Below are positions 1 to 12,900 of a stretch of DNA of 64,000 nt, piece after piece. Within the stretch, counting starts at the first letter, position 1; each line of letters opens with the position of its first letter. A program made the position numbers and the translations under genes. Under the pieces are notes generated by a model. The model did no database searches. It saw nothing but the letters and a program-made list of their open reading frames with translations, and was not told where the DNA came from. This DNA comes from Muricea muricata (taxonomy: Eukaryota > Cnidaria > Anthozoa > Malacalcyonacea > Plexauridae): assembly GCA_963855995.1 (NCBI GenBank), contig OY979717.1, positions 21,799,906 to 21,863,905 on the forward strand. The letters are read 5' to 3'.

Positions 1-625
1 TACCTTTACGATTAGGACTTTCAAATTTTTCGCGAAATAGAGAAAACTGTACTGTTACAGCTTGTTGAAGGCTTGAAGCAATTCGTGAATGTGATGCCGT
101 CAGGAAACTGCAATATGAAACTGCTCAATAGACATATGAAAAATAGTTTAACTGATCGAATATTTGATAAGTGCAAAAGTACTGAGTATATAAAAATTGA
201 AAATAAATCCTATGTCTCAAATTGCAGTTAATGTTTTTAACACGATTGAGCAGAAATTAAGAACATCAGGTACGTCCTAATTACAATAGGATGGGCAACA
301 ATTATATGAGAAATTTTACCAAAACTGCAGAATTATAAATTGTACGCAAACTCTACTTCAGATGCACGGAAACCAAAAGCCACATTCCTTCATTGTTCCA
401 ACACTGCTTCTCAATTACCAGAACATTTGAAATGACTATATGACCCGCATGCTCATGCCATACTCGCAATCCAACTATTTAAAGACATCACTCACAGTAC
501 TCAAACGCACGAAGTTCAGATTTTGTGTGAAGTGTGAGCAACAGGCAAACGTACGTGTCTTTAACTCCACTCAATTAGTATAATCATGCTAGCATTACTA
601 ATGCAAATACTGTAATTTGGCTACT

Positions 626-661
626 CTACTCGCTATCTATTCCTCGATAGATAGCGAGTAG
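626..661. repeat. perfect hairpin, 15-bp arms
   Basis: CTACTCGCTATCTAT, a 6-nt loop, then its exact complement. Probably the core of a small foldback element; no gene context. Confidence 0.8.
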
Positions 662-762
662 CAAAACAGCAATTTTCCTGGCGTATTTTTTTCAATTCAA
701 AGACAATAAATGGTATTATTTTTAACAAAATGGCTCATGAATCAATTATTTATTGCAGATTC

Positions 763-868
763 TACTAAAACAATTAGATTACTCGCTCTCAATTTCTATG
801 CGTTTGGGCTTCGCCCTCATCAACTACCACCGCATAGAAATCTGGAGCTCGTAATCGAATTGTTTAGT
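763..868. repeat. imperfect inverted repeat
   Basis: ACTAAAACAATTAGATTAC at the left is mirrored by GTAATCGAATTGTTTAGT at the right, with matching TTTCTATGCG inner arms. Likely an old MITE. Confidence 0.65.
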
Positions 869-2491
869 TAACTATACAGGCGGTTGTACTTAGTGACTAA
901 AATATTGCCGAAAGACGGCTACGAAGGTTAGAATTACCCGATAATATCACAAGAAATAACAGAGACAGGCGAAGGCCATATATTTTTTATTTTTGACATT
1001 ATGAGCAGTTTCCTGGCAGGTATAGCGAGTAAATAAGCCAGATTAATTTTGTTAGTAGAAACTTTTTCTGTTGCAAATGTTTTTCCCATCTTGACCCGGT
1101 CCTCATTCATCAGCAATGTCGTATGAATTGCATTCACAAGCCTTCAGCAGACTTACACTTGATATGCCTACCCTAATTAATTTTTAAGCAAATTCGAAAA
1201 CAGACTCCAGTAAGTCACATTCGAGTGGAGCATTGATCTGCACAATACTAGATTGCGCATTCATAAGTCATTGCCGCCATGATATGCCATCTTTGTACTC
1301 CAGGTCCAGTGTCCTTTGCGGTTGTAAGTGTAAATTCCACCATCTTGGAGCTCCAACTTCGTCATTTCCGTTGTCTTCACTGGATGTCACTGGTTGCGTT
1401 ATCACAAGTATTATGCAGATCAATGGAGTGGACACTTTGAACACCAACCTACGATATTTTTGAGTGATTCCTTATGAATGCTCACTCTAACTCGCATACA
1501 ATACAAGCAGTTGATCTATGCAGTTTAAATTCAAAGAAAAGAAATATTTGCCATCATCAGAAATTATCAGATGTTTTCTTATTATTTTAATAGGCAACAT
1601 ATGAAACTCACGGCGTATGTATGTCAAAAATACGTATAGCAAATCGCATTATATTAATTTGTCTCCTTGATGCGGTACTTCATATGGAATATGTGAAAAT
1701 CGTATATTAATCTTCTATACGTACAGATTTTTTCATATCGTACTTTTTCGTGAAATATTTCATCAGAATTAAATTCTTTTGGCTGTCAGCCATCTTGAAT
1801 CATTTTAGCTCAATTATCAGCGACGTCACAATCAGGGTTAGCCACTTTTAAATGCTAAAAAGTATCTGCATAAAATTGTTGCCAATTAATAATGTGTTTG
1901 AAGTAGACGCCAATTAAGATATAATTTTAGTCATTAATTGAACGCAATGTTGGACTACGTACATCTATAGCGAAAGTAATCCAAGACGACGAAGCTTGCT
2001 AATTTGTGAACATTTAATTGAATCTAAATATCCACTAGGTGCAGAATAGATTTCGGCATAAATACCATCCAGCATAATTGACGTGGTCCAGAATAAAGCT
2101 AATTGTCAAACGCTAAAAACCATTCTAGCAACATAAAGACTAAAAAGACCGAATTGAATTAAACAGCAGATTGAAATTTACTTTGAAACAACGAAAAAAC
2201 GACAGGAACAAACAAGGCGTGCAACTACATTGAAATAATGTCGGCTTTATGTATATTATACCTACACAACCAACGTTAGTAAAACATACAATTTATTTGA
2301 ACATAAAAATAAAATTTTTTATAGTAATACTTTGAATTTTGAAATTGAATTAAAAAAAATGAATTGACATTTTAAATTTTTAACACAACAACAGAGTTGA
2401 CGTTCGCGGGTATATAAATATGTTTTTGGTCCCGACTCAGAATCATTTTAGCCCAAGCGTAGCGAGGCCATATATTTGAGCAAAAACTTAA

Positions 2492-4833
2492 AGGTAGGTT
2501 ACAGTCGCTTCTGCGCATGTGCGATAGGTTTGTTATGAGGAGCCTCCTCATAACAAGTTTCCAGTCCCATGGCGTAAATGAAACACGCGCGGCCGTCTGA
2601 ATCGTTCTCTGTTGTATTGCAAGGAGCGATGGCGCATCAAGTTCTGGCACGAAAATTGTTGCTTTGAGAGTTTCAAGATCAAGCAATTAATATTAGATTC
2701 TTGAAACGCGGCAAATCGCGTCGCCTAAAGGTTTAATTATTCGCGTTCGGTAGCTTTTGCTTCAGATGCTGTGGGTTTCGGTCGAGACTTCGAGTCGCAC
2801 TACAGAATATTCACGAGTCACGACATGCATGCTCACAGGCTCTGTCATGCAATGTGGTAAGAAATATATGGTATTACTTTTACATAGTAAGGAAATGTTA
2901 AGCTAGTTACGCTAACTGAGTTCTACTAATAATATTCAGGATGTATTTAGAAGTTGACAAGTATGTTTAACACATGAAACAGTTTAGAGAGGAACCTTAC
3001 ATGCAATCACAATTTTGGCAGAGAACCAATTTTATCAAAAGAAAATCACGATACTGTAGTCTGTATATCACTATATGATCTATAACATAGCTAGCAATAC
3101 ATAGAGGATATTACACGGTGCATGGCGCGAAGATATTATTTACGAGTGGTGAAAACTTGTTTAGGTTGGAACAAGCGAACAGAGAACATATAAATCCTAG
3201 GGGAAAACACACGCGTTTTTCAAGCGTTACATACATATTTTTTCATGTTTTCACTAGTGAAAATATTGGAGATACGAGTGTTTTAGTTTACGGTGAAACA
3301 CCCATAAAGCCATAACCATATAATAAATGAGCTTATCCGATGGCTTACATAGATATTGAGCGCAGGCTTCAACCGCTTGTACAAGGTGTGAAATAAATTA
3401 TACATTTTATATGCGCCCTGTAAAATATGCAATTAAATGTCCTATTCTCGATTCCATTAACTCTATAGTAACTTCTACAATTCGTTTCCCAAACAAATTC
3501 AAGGTAATGAGTGAATTCAAAGCCGCGAAGCGAGATGCGGAAATTGCGAGTTTGAATATCCGGTATTAAAATTGTCGGTGTATCTGAGGCGTTGATGTCT
3601 CTGAAAGTGTTAATTTTGTGTTTCAAGCATAATAGCCTGCAATATATTTCAAACTGTTATACTGTATACAGTTTTTTACTACATATTATGATCCCAGATT
3701 CAATATAATGCAATATAAGCACAGTATGTGCTCCCGTCGTGATATTATATCGTATAAACACGATATAATGCTCTCGTCTGGGTGCACGCCACAGATGTGA
3801 TTTTGGTTGCTTGATCGAGAATTTAGCCTGATGTTTGACGTACAGTAATTGTCGCTCATTTTCTCTTCTGCTGAATCACAACAAAATACGCGTGTGCGAA
3901 CTGGCCAATTATGTAAAAAATCCTGGCAAAACTTTCATGTATTTGCACCTGGATAATTTTATTATTTTACTTATTCTGAAACTTACATGTAGTAGTTTCA
4001 TGCATTGAAATATAACACAAGTGTTATCTAATATCATCGTACTAATCGTAGACCTTCTATGAACGTTTATATACACATACACAGGCTACACTTCTAAATG
4101 CTTATCAATTCCATTTTGTAAACTAATTTTGTATAGTAGAAATCAAATACATGTTGTTGATGAATTTTTCACATGAGTTTTTGCTTTCATCACTGTGCTT
4201 TCAATTTCATTACTCTGTCTGTGTCTTCACCAACAACACATTCGCTGCCAGTTAAACTCAGTTAATGTATCCTCATCATGATATATAAGTCTGGAATCGA
4301 GAATACGACAATTTAATTGCATATTCTACAGGGCGCATACAGAGGGGCGCATATAAATGTATAATTTATTTCACACCTTGTACACTCGTAAATAATATCT
4401 TCGCGCCATGCATGGTGTAATATCCTCTATGTATTGCTAGCTATGTTATAGATCATATCCACAATATACTCATTGAGTGGTACACAGACCAGCCTGTGAG
4501 CATGTCGTGACTCGTTAATATTCTGTAGTGCGACTCGAAGTCTCGAACGAAACCCACAGCATCTGAAGCAAAAGCTACCGAACGCGAATTAAACCTTTAG
4601 GCGACACGATTTGCCGCGTTTTCAGAATCCAATATTAATTGTTTGATCTTGAAACTCTCAAAGCAACAATTTTTATGCCAGGACTTGATGCGCCATCACT
4701 CCTTGCAATACAACAGAGAACGATTCAGACGGCCGCGCGTGTTTCATTTACGCCATGGGACTGGAAACTTGTTATGAGGAGGCTCCTCATAACAAACCTA
4801 TCGCACATGCGCAGAAGCGACTGTAACCTACCT
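2492..4833. mobile_element. long-TIR element with TTAA target duplication
   Basis: Arms start AGGTAGGTTACAGTCGC and are inverted at both ends. TTAA flanks both sides (2488-2491 and 4834-4837). The arms run several hundred bp with gaps: outer parts about 2492-2830 and 4490-4833, inner matching blocks near 3100-3160 / 4380-4440 and 3380-3450 / 4290-4380. Each arm holds the same open frame (ETLKATIF...), which therefore reflects the repeat. TTAA targets suit Kolobok or piggyBac elements. No transposase is seen. Confidence 0.75.
2532..2554. repeat. perfect 23-bp palindrome (11-bp arms)
   Basis: GTTATGAGGAG with its exact complement around one central base, inside the left arm of the TTAA element. 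The same palindrome recurs at 4771-4793 in the right arm. Confidence 0.85.
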
Positions 4834-4837
4834 TTAA

Positions 4838-5963
4838 AATATGTACACTCAAAAGTGGGCATTTAAAATGATTTATAAATTGGCTATTACGTCAGCGGGC
4901 TGAAATGTAATTTAGCCCGCTGATTTGTTTATTTTAGCCCGCAAAATACGTCACTTAACCTCACTAAAGTTATTATAATATTAAATGTTGTCAGCAACTA
5001 AATATCAGTTCAAAAGTTGATGAGTAAAAACGCATACTTCAACCAAAATCGTTTTGCAAAACGAACAAAAAAAAATAATAATCGTTGTAGTCTTACCTTA
5101 TTTTTTCATCCACGTGTCGAGTTTCCATTTACGGTTTTAGGTCAGTTCACACCGAAAAAATATTTTGTCTCGGTCTCAAAAACGTCCCTTGGACGTTAAC
5201 ATATTGTGATGGCGTTTTCCAAAATCCAAATTCATTGCAAGAAGTGGTCAAAACAGATTCATACTTGCACTTTGTTAAATTGAATTTTCAAACAAATGAA
5301 ACTAAATGTTTTTTCTGCAAATGTCCTTTAATGAAAGAGAGAATAAATTTTTAATCACATCACTTTCAAACTTTTAAAAATTTAATGCGACACACATAAT
5401 CTACATATATATGAAGATCAGATAATTACGCCAATGTCAACCCGGTCCAATTAACCTTGAACTTCAGTCAAAAGTAAAATATGTTTATCTTCTCAATCCA
5501 GCGTGTGCCGGCTCCACTCCCACACATTACTAATATATAATATAGATAAATCTCCGAACCGCTACAAAACCGGAACCACCTCTACAACCTTCTGAGCATG
5601 TCAAGGTGAACGTTACAAGGTCTCATACTTCGTAGATATATATACATGTACAGTTGTTGACATTTTCAATACCAACAGTTATTCTATTAAAGTTTCTGCT
5701 ACATATCATCCAAAACACAAAACCAATCAATTTTATACATTTAACCACTGCAGTTTTATGATCCAACAGAAAATTACTTTCTAGAAGTCTATATAAAGAA
5801 GTCTATACATAAATGTATAAAGCAATAATAACTGGAGAAGTCTTCTAGCTAATATACACGTACATTTAGTGTTTGTCCCTGTCTAAATCATTTTTAATGG
5901 TAAATTGTCCGCTTCACTTAGATTATGACCATCATTTTAACAATATTAATAATAGTAACTGTA
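4838..5963. other. intergenic, no gene recognised
   Basis: AT-rich. A short hairpin, CAGCGGGCT with its complement, lies at 4892-4921. Nothing else is supported. Confidence 0.55.
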
Positions 5964-6873
5964 AGCAGCTGGGAAATTTGCCACCGCTGTGCAAAAATAT
6001 TGTTGGCAGCTGAACACAAAATGTAATTAGCATATTATTTGCGAAATACAGATTGGTTTCAGAGGTGCTCGGAATTTAGTTTCTTAGACGAGCCAGTTAT
6101 AATTTTGTTCACAATTTTTCATTGATTTCAGTAAAGGACTGATACAGCTGTCAGTTAATCATATTTTGAAGTGATGACATCGTCTGTTGAAGCAAATTTC
6201 CAAACTTTGACATGTGAGTGGGTTGCCAAGAATTAAGCGCGATGTTGAATTTACGTTTGACTTAATACTGAAAAATTTAGCTTTTGCTCCAAAAAGATAT
6301 TTGTTTCCTGTTACTTCCAATATGTTTATGTTCCTTTCGAAACCAATTTTTTTTGTTTTATAAATTCCGCTCATGGCCAATAGTTTGTTGTGAAACTCGC
6401 TACCGGAAAAGTACTTTAAATTACGGTTGTTGTTGAAATGGTTGTGAAAGTGATAAAACATCCACAATCACGTGGGCCGTCAGTGCAATGATGTCTTTGA
6501 TACTGTATAAATGTTTTCGTACAAATGGTAAAGATATTTTTCAATTGACTAGTGCGTTTAGTCGATCGATTTCAGTGACATTTTTTATTGTTGTTCGAGT
6601 ACGAGCGTTGACTAGTTTAAGTCGAATTTTAAAAAATCAGCCTTTTGCATGCTCCAACATGATTTTAGCTGGAACTTGGCCTTCATGTTTATATCTACTC
6701 ACCTGATTTGTTAGCGTGCTCTAAAAAATTACGCTAAAAGGTCGTTTAGTCTACTGAAAATGCTTGTGATCCATGTTTGTTATTTGATTTTAAATATCAC
6801 GCGTAAATCACGCAATTTCCACGCGTTCACGCAGGCTTATCTGGCGCATGCTCAGACAAATTTCCCAGCTGCT
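5964..6873. mobile_element. 910-bp Mutator-like non-autonomous element, 17-bp TIR, 9-bp TSD
   Basis: Both ends carry AGCAGCTGGGAAATTTG in inverted orientation. A perfect 9-bp duplication, GTAACTGTA, lies at 5955-5963 and 6874-6882. Short open frames inside have no recognisable transposase motif. A 9-bp TSD fits Mutator-like elements; the superfamily is inferred. Confidence 0.85.
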
Positions 6874-7619
6874 GTAACTGTATATTCACTGCTTATAGGC
6901 ACCTAGCCTGCGTGCAAGCCCACGTAGGAGAGGGAATAGTGGGCCTGCAACGAAGACAGTGTATTTTGTACTTCGCACACGAACGCGGCATTCTGATTGG
7001 CTGTTTCCTGTTGGATTCTATAATTAGAAAATTTTCAAGATGGATTCCAACAATATATTTATGGTAGAGGCTCGTAATTAGCTTAAAATTGAATCTTGTC
7101 ACTTTTTTATCAAAAGCGGAGCAAGAATAGACTGTTTATTTTAATGTGCCGTTATATCTGACAAAATCGTTGAACTTACAAAGGTATGGTAGTGTTGATG
7201 CATTTATAATCGCTCGAGTCGATCGCGACACACATCAGATTGTGTGTATGACGAGGTGTTTACTAAGCCCAGCACGTTCCAAATAGGACATTTACCGAAA
7301 TGTATAAAAACTGCTCATCAAAGTTAAACAGTGCGTTCGAAAGGCTCGTTGGAATTGCCTATAGCTTGATTTTTCACGTCAGTTTAAATGTAACAAACCC
7401 AAGGTGTGACATTCTACAACAGTACGTAACACGGTAAAACGGCAGGCATCAATCTTTAATGTTGAGTTGCAAGATGACAAGTTGCAAGTTGCAAGATGAC
7501 ATTTTAACATTGTTACAAATGTTATAAAGCATGCTTTATTACATGAGTATAGAGATTTATACATCGATATGGCTGTGCGTAATAATCGTTCCAAATTAGC
7601 AATAGCCAATCGATATCAA

Positions 7620-7708
7620 GAACGATAAAATTTCACTCGGTGAAAAATCATCGTTCACGGCCTTTGATTGGACGAACGATGTTTTTTCGCCAGTGAAATT
7701 TATCGTTC
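7620..7708. repeat. small foldback, about 36-bp arms
   Basis: GAACGATAAAATTTCACT at the left is mirrored by AGTGAAATTTATCGTTC at the right, with the inner GAACGATG also paired. Confidence 0.75.
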
Positions 7709-8037
7709 AGTGTTCTGATTGGCTGACCCGAACGTGCAACACCTGCTCGCAGGCTAGTGTAAACATGGAGTCTGATTTTACAAGTATTTTTTTAACTCAC
7801 CGAAAAGAGAGATTTAAGACAATTTCACTGATAAAACAACCACCTAAAATCATAACGACGACATTCGTGGCCTCATTAACTTGAAATAAACCTCATGGTT
7901 TCATTTTCAGCAAGAAAACAAAGCAATAAATGGTAAGAAATTCCATTTTAATATTTTGCTTGAGTATTTGTTTTTGTCAGTAAGATATATCCGTATCTTT
8001 ATACACTCATCTTTATACTCATATAATAAACAAATTA

Positions 8038-8183
8038 CTTCATGGTTGGTTCGTTTGTACGATTTTTATTATTCACTCGTTGAGAAGGATCGCTAAACTC
8101 ACTCGTTCGCTGCGCTCACTCGTTCGTTTAACGATCCTTCACAACTCGTGAATAAAAATCGTACGCACTCACCAACCATGAAG
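8038..8183. mobile_element. foldback MITE, arms about 60 bp
   Basis: ACTTCATGGTTGGT at the left and ACCAACCATGAAGT at the right, with inner arms TACGATTTTTATTATTCAC and GTGAATAAAAATCGTA and a GGATCG(C/T)TAAAC core. A decayed copy lies near 13190-13320. Confidence 0.78.
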
Positions 8184-9231
8184 TAATCTCTATATATTTA
8201 CCACGGATAACTATGTAAAGACGCGTAATTTAAAAGTAAAGTTATGACCACTTAAGCTACAGTGTATTTGATACAAATATTGCCTCACCACTTGCTGCAG
8301 TACTTATTTTTGACCTTGTGCAAATGCAACCTGGGTGATTGCATAGCAAGCTAATCCAAGATGTGAGAGAAATAATGAAATATTCAGTGTTGAGGATATC
8401 GTGTAATCATTGCCTATATTCGCAAAGCGTAATCTGCTCTGCTAGGCTTCGATCTCTGAGACGGCGCAACAGAAGACGCCAACCAGATGGTATTAAATTG
8501 TCCTTCGCATTGCCTTCTTTTGTCGATTTTCTTACCAAATTAAATTAAATTAAACGACTTGAGTTAAACATATTTCGTACTTTCCACCCGCACGAATTTC
8601 ACAATCTGATAACGAGACGTTTTAAACGCCGACAGAAGTACACATAATATGCTATAATGTATCCCACGACTTTCTCGGCAGTTGATGTTTGAAAGGCAGG
8701 TTTTCTGCTAAAATTCGCCCCAATTTGCCGGTTCCGAATTTAGTCGAAAATCGATGAGCAGATATTCACAATTATTCGTAGTTTCGAGCTAATCCAGCTA
8801 TTGTTTTCATTCCGAATAAGCAGAGCAAACCCCGCAACATTTTCATGCTTGTTTGCTTAGTTTTTGGGTTGCTGTCATTGGTTCTTTTTTGACAATTGAC
8901 GTGTGAATGCAGTGTCATAAAAAGGGGCGTTTTACATAATACACCGTCTTCCTTGCAGGCCCACTACTCCCTCTCATCCGTGGGCCTGCATGCAGGCTAA
9001 TAGGCGCCTGTTAGGAAACCAGAAGCATCAATGCAATTAAAGTATCACTGCAGAGAAACTATACGTTTGCATGCACAACGATCAATAAAAATAACATACA
9101 TGCATAAAATCGAAAGAGATACAATTTAGACGTACTTGAATTATTAATAACGACCACTGTTGACAGTATATTCAAGAAAAACCTAACATATCAGATGAAT
9201 TTCTTTTCAGTTACCTGAGCAGGGATAGTGT

Positions 9232-9932
9232 TTAAAGATCGCGTTCCAATTTTACAATGAGTGGCGCCATTAGATAAACGCCAGTCAAAGTGCCAACTAG
9301 AGAACCGAGAAAAAGATAGAAAAATATTTTATCCATGGCTTTCGAAATTTTCTTCCACTGTTGCTGATATTTATCTTCATTATTTTCTATCATGGTCATC
9401 TGTGCTTGTAGTAGGGCTTGTACTGCTGGCTGTTTGGCTGTAGGATCCAAACTATCAGGATCAATCGACGGCTTTGCTTGTTTTTCCCTCTTTACACAAC
9501 ATAGCACCATAAGAATCTGTGGTGGCTTGGTTGTGTTATGGTGGCACTTCAGGACAACAATGGTAGCAAGGAAGCCCAAGGTGATTTCAATCATCATAAG
9601 AACAGATGCAATAGCAAGAAGAGGGATATTTTGTGAAGACTCTGGTAAATGTTCACCAATCAAGAGCAAGAACACACTCATAGACAACAAAGCTGTAGTA
9701 CACAAACCGATTCGTTCGCCGCTGTCGACAGGAATTTTAAAACTGAAGAGGACCAGCAAAGATATGAGAACACTCGGCACAATAAGATACAGGATAAAGT
9801 ATATAGGCTTACGTTCAAGCTTTAGTCGATATGAAAGTCTGGAAAATGATTCTTCACCATATTCAAGATGTTGAGTATGTTGGTCCATTTTCATAGTTGG
9901 AATTGTCCAATCCCCACTTTCGTAACTCGTAT
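9232..9932 (-). CDS. nAChR-like gene, exon 6 (loop C, TM1-TM4, stop)
   Basis: 701 bp, residues 207-439 with TAA stop. Starts at the SGDW motif after loop C and holds all four membrane helices in one exon. The cytoplasmic loop ends in an amphipathic stretch (about 395-407) before TM4, as in other Cys-loop channels. The tail after TM4 is only a few residues. Confidence 0.96.
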
Positions 9933-12900
9933 CTATTTTTTTAACAATTCAAATGATCAACACACTGATTTAAATGATTTTTCAAGATGATCTGTGGGAC
10001 GAAAGTAGTGGTGATAAGTATTTAACTGATGCTAAATTGTTATGCTTTCACAGAAACAAAACGCCAACAAAAAAGGTTAAGCCGAGGTTGTTTTGCATGG
10101 GCGTTTCGTGGTCATGTACGGGATTATCAGCATAAATCTTTGCCAACTTTATACCCTCATAGTCAGTAAACATGGCGTTATTGTTCTCGAAAACTAAAGT
10201 ATTGATCAATCTGTCATTCCTTTTAATCAATTGCAGAGATGCATAGATGTATTGTCGGTAAACGAAATATTTTTTATATATTTTCGACCACATCCTATTT
10301 TCCACTTACACATGTATAAGGATGGATTATTTCCTCACATAGGTCAAGGATGATGTATATCATCGCAGGAGCGAAACTACCATTTTTTGTTAGGGAGGAG
10401 GGTGGGGAGGAGGGTGGGGTGTTGGCTAAATTTGCCCCGCCCAATTTTATCATGCCCTGTAGGGTTGTGCGTAAAGTCCATACCGTATATCTGATTTTTA
10501 AACACGGTGAAAAACCTAACTACATCCTATGTTATTTCCTATCATATTATTGTCTTATATAGCGTATTAAACAAGTTTTGCACTGTTATGCAATGTACTG
10601 TTATGCACTATTATGCTCATGAAGGTAGTAGTTTATAAAAATTTTATCTGCTACAAGACTGCGAAGAGGCTCAACCGTGTTTGGCACTGGTCTGTATTGC
10701 AATTGCAAGACAGTAATGATCACACATTAAGTATTGTCGTCCATTTTTTTTAGTTGTTTGTCACATAAATCAGAATATTTTAAGCAAGTTACGCCCCACT
10801 CTATTTTCCCACCCCCAAACAAGTTTCGCCCCGGCATCATCTTGATCGAAATAGGCGAGAAATTAAACACTCGTTGATATTGGTGTAGCTTAATGCGACA
10901 AACCATGTTGTACTTTTGGTACTTATGTTGCCGTGTCTAGGCTGGGAATATGTGGTTACAAGAACGCCTTTAATAAACGATATGTGCTCATGCGCATAAT
11001 TCTCATGCTTTAGGCCCGGCTGAAAGACGTTAATCAATCATACCTGCAAAAAGATTAGATTTTGCCATTGGCACCAAAGACATTTTATCCGAGGTAAAAG
11101 TCCAAGAGCCAAATATGATATCACAAAGTTGAGTGTCGAAGGGGAATGTAGATACATCAAAACGGCAAGAGCTTGTAAACGTAGCTGGAGACATCCAAAT
11201 ATTTTCTCCCGTGTTTTTCAACACTACCAATGTCTTGTACTTTAACCTGGAACCCGCAAAATCCTTTTCTGCACTAAAATAATAATATAAATTTCATGCA
11301 ATTGCCATATATTACGGCTATAATAGCATTCTAATATCTTTATTAAAACTTGCAGGATTGGAAAGTCACACAACCATCTTTAAAACGATTGTACGACCGT
11401 CTTAATTGCAAACATGCATTATAGGGCACAACAGTGTTGTTTTGAAAAAGTCATAGCTAAATAGTATGGGCCACACATCTGTAGTCGCATGGAGACTGAT
11501 GTTATACTAGACTGCCAAAGTTACAACCGGAAAAATCTGAAAGCTCCAAAATTATTATAATATTTGATTAAATATTTATAATATTTTATTGGAAGTGGAA
11601 ATTAAAAAATGAACGAATCTTGAAATCGAGGCACAGGATAAGTTACGGCAGAAGAAACTGGATATAAAAAGGTGCGACAAGCAGCATGCAAAGAAGAGCT
11701 GAGAAGAAAGATGTTTAGGTCCGACAAAAAGGTGGAACGCTACAAGACCGTTTGGAAAGTTAAACACATTAATTATAAACAAATGACTGAAAGTCGGTCA
11801 CTAAGGCTGATAAACATCATGCTGGCTGCCTTGCCCTCGCGGACCAAAAATCTGCTTGCACCGACGTGCACCCTTCGCCTGAGCGCGGGAAATTAGAGGC
11901 TAGAAAGGTCGTTGACGTAAAACAATGATGTAAACATACAATACGACTTACTTGTTGATCAATGCAGTGTCTGGCACCCAAACATCTTTGGGTTGAACGT
12001 GTACAAGTTTTATATTACCATATTTCTTTGGATTCCATTGTAAAAAAGGATTTGTCCATTTCTGAATAATAGTGCAACAGAAACGTAAGCAGATGACAGG
12101 ACTGAACTTCACCAGAATCTCCAATGGTTAACAAAAAAATTTGATAAACAAAAACATCAATTTTTCAGCTCAAAATAGATAGATGCTCATCACCATTCTT
12201 GCGCGTAAAGTTTAAAATTGTGTGAATATGTGAGCGCTAAAAGATGTTTCACATCACGACAAATGTGTTGATAATTGATTGCGACAATCGCTGATGACTA
12301 ATTATACAAATTTATTCAAAACCGAACAAATCAAAAAGTATTTCAGAGATCACGTGATAGATACTGCAGGTACATATGTTGCCCAAACGAGCAATCACAT
12401 ACCTGTGTAATCCATACATCCGTCACGAGTGTCATATCCCTAGAGTTCTAAGAAATAATTATAAGAGCAGGGTTATGATGCAGTAAACTAAAATTCGGAG
12501 AGCGTAGACAAGCAAAATAATTATAGACCGTATGCATAAATCGTCATCCAGACCGTGTATCCTAGGAAACAAGAGTTTACGCATGGTTATTGGTCACTCT
12601 TTGCGAGGAGTGAGCATTAACAATGCGTAAATTCCAGTTTCTCAGGATACATGGTCTGCATCACGGTTTTATGCATAAGGTCTATAAAACCACAATAAAA
12701 CACTATTTTCTAACTATTTAACGGTTTGTCAAGCATAAGGTTGATTTCAAGTTGAACAGGAAGGCACAAATATTTTCTTCATGAGCTTATGAGATTGTTT
12801 TATTGTAAAAATGTCATAAGCCTCACTCTTAGGAACAAGTCCGCAAAATCAACTCTACGTTTATATTAGTCCAGGAACAGGTGGGGGCCAACCTACCATA

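Larger units (their letters stand above)
1..2487. other. intergenic, no gene recognised
   Basis: AT-rich sequence with many stops in all frames. It holds a perfect 15-bp-arm hairpin at 626-661 and an imperfect inverted repeat at 763-868. A minus-strand open stretch of about 200 bp near 1275-1475 has a hydrophobic segment but no ATG or clear splice context. Confidence 0.6.
6905..8998. mobile_element. 2.1-kb TIR element, probable Mutator-like, with nested foldbacks
   Basis: Ends match as inverted copies for about 70 bp, starting AGCCTGC(G/A)TGCA(A/G)GCCCAC. The flanks ATAGGCACCT (left) and ATAGGCGCCT (right, one base away) look like a slightly decayed target duplication. Two smaller foldbacks (7620-7708 and 8038-8183) sit inside, so it is a nested insertion. 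It ends about 230 bp past the nAChR-like stop codon. Confidence 0.7.

Noticed and set aside
1275..1475. Minus-strand open stretch with a signal-like hydrophobic segment
   Set aside because: No ATG, no convincing acceptor or donor, and no partner exon.
2372..4866. Matching ETLKATIF frames on opposite strands
   Set aside because: Mirror-image arms of the TTAA element; the frame contains a perfect palindrome and no known domain.
9392..9874. 160-codon plus-strand open frame
   Set aside because: Antisense to the nAChR membrane exon; no protein feature of its own.
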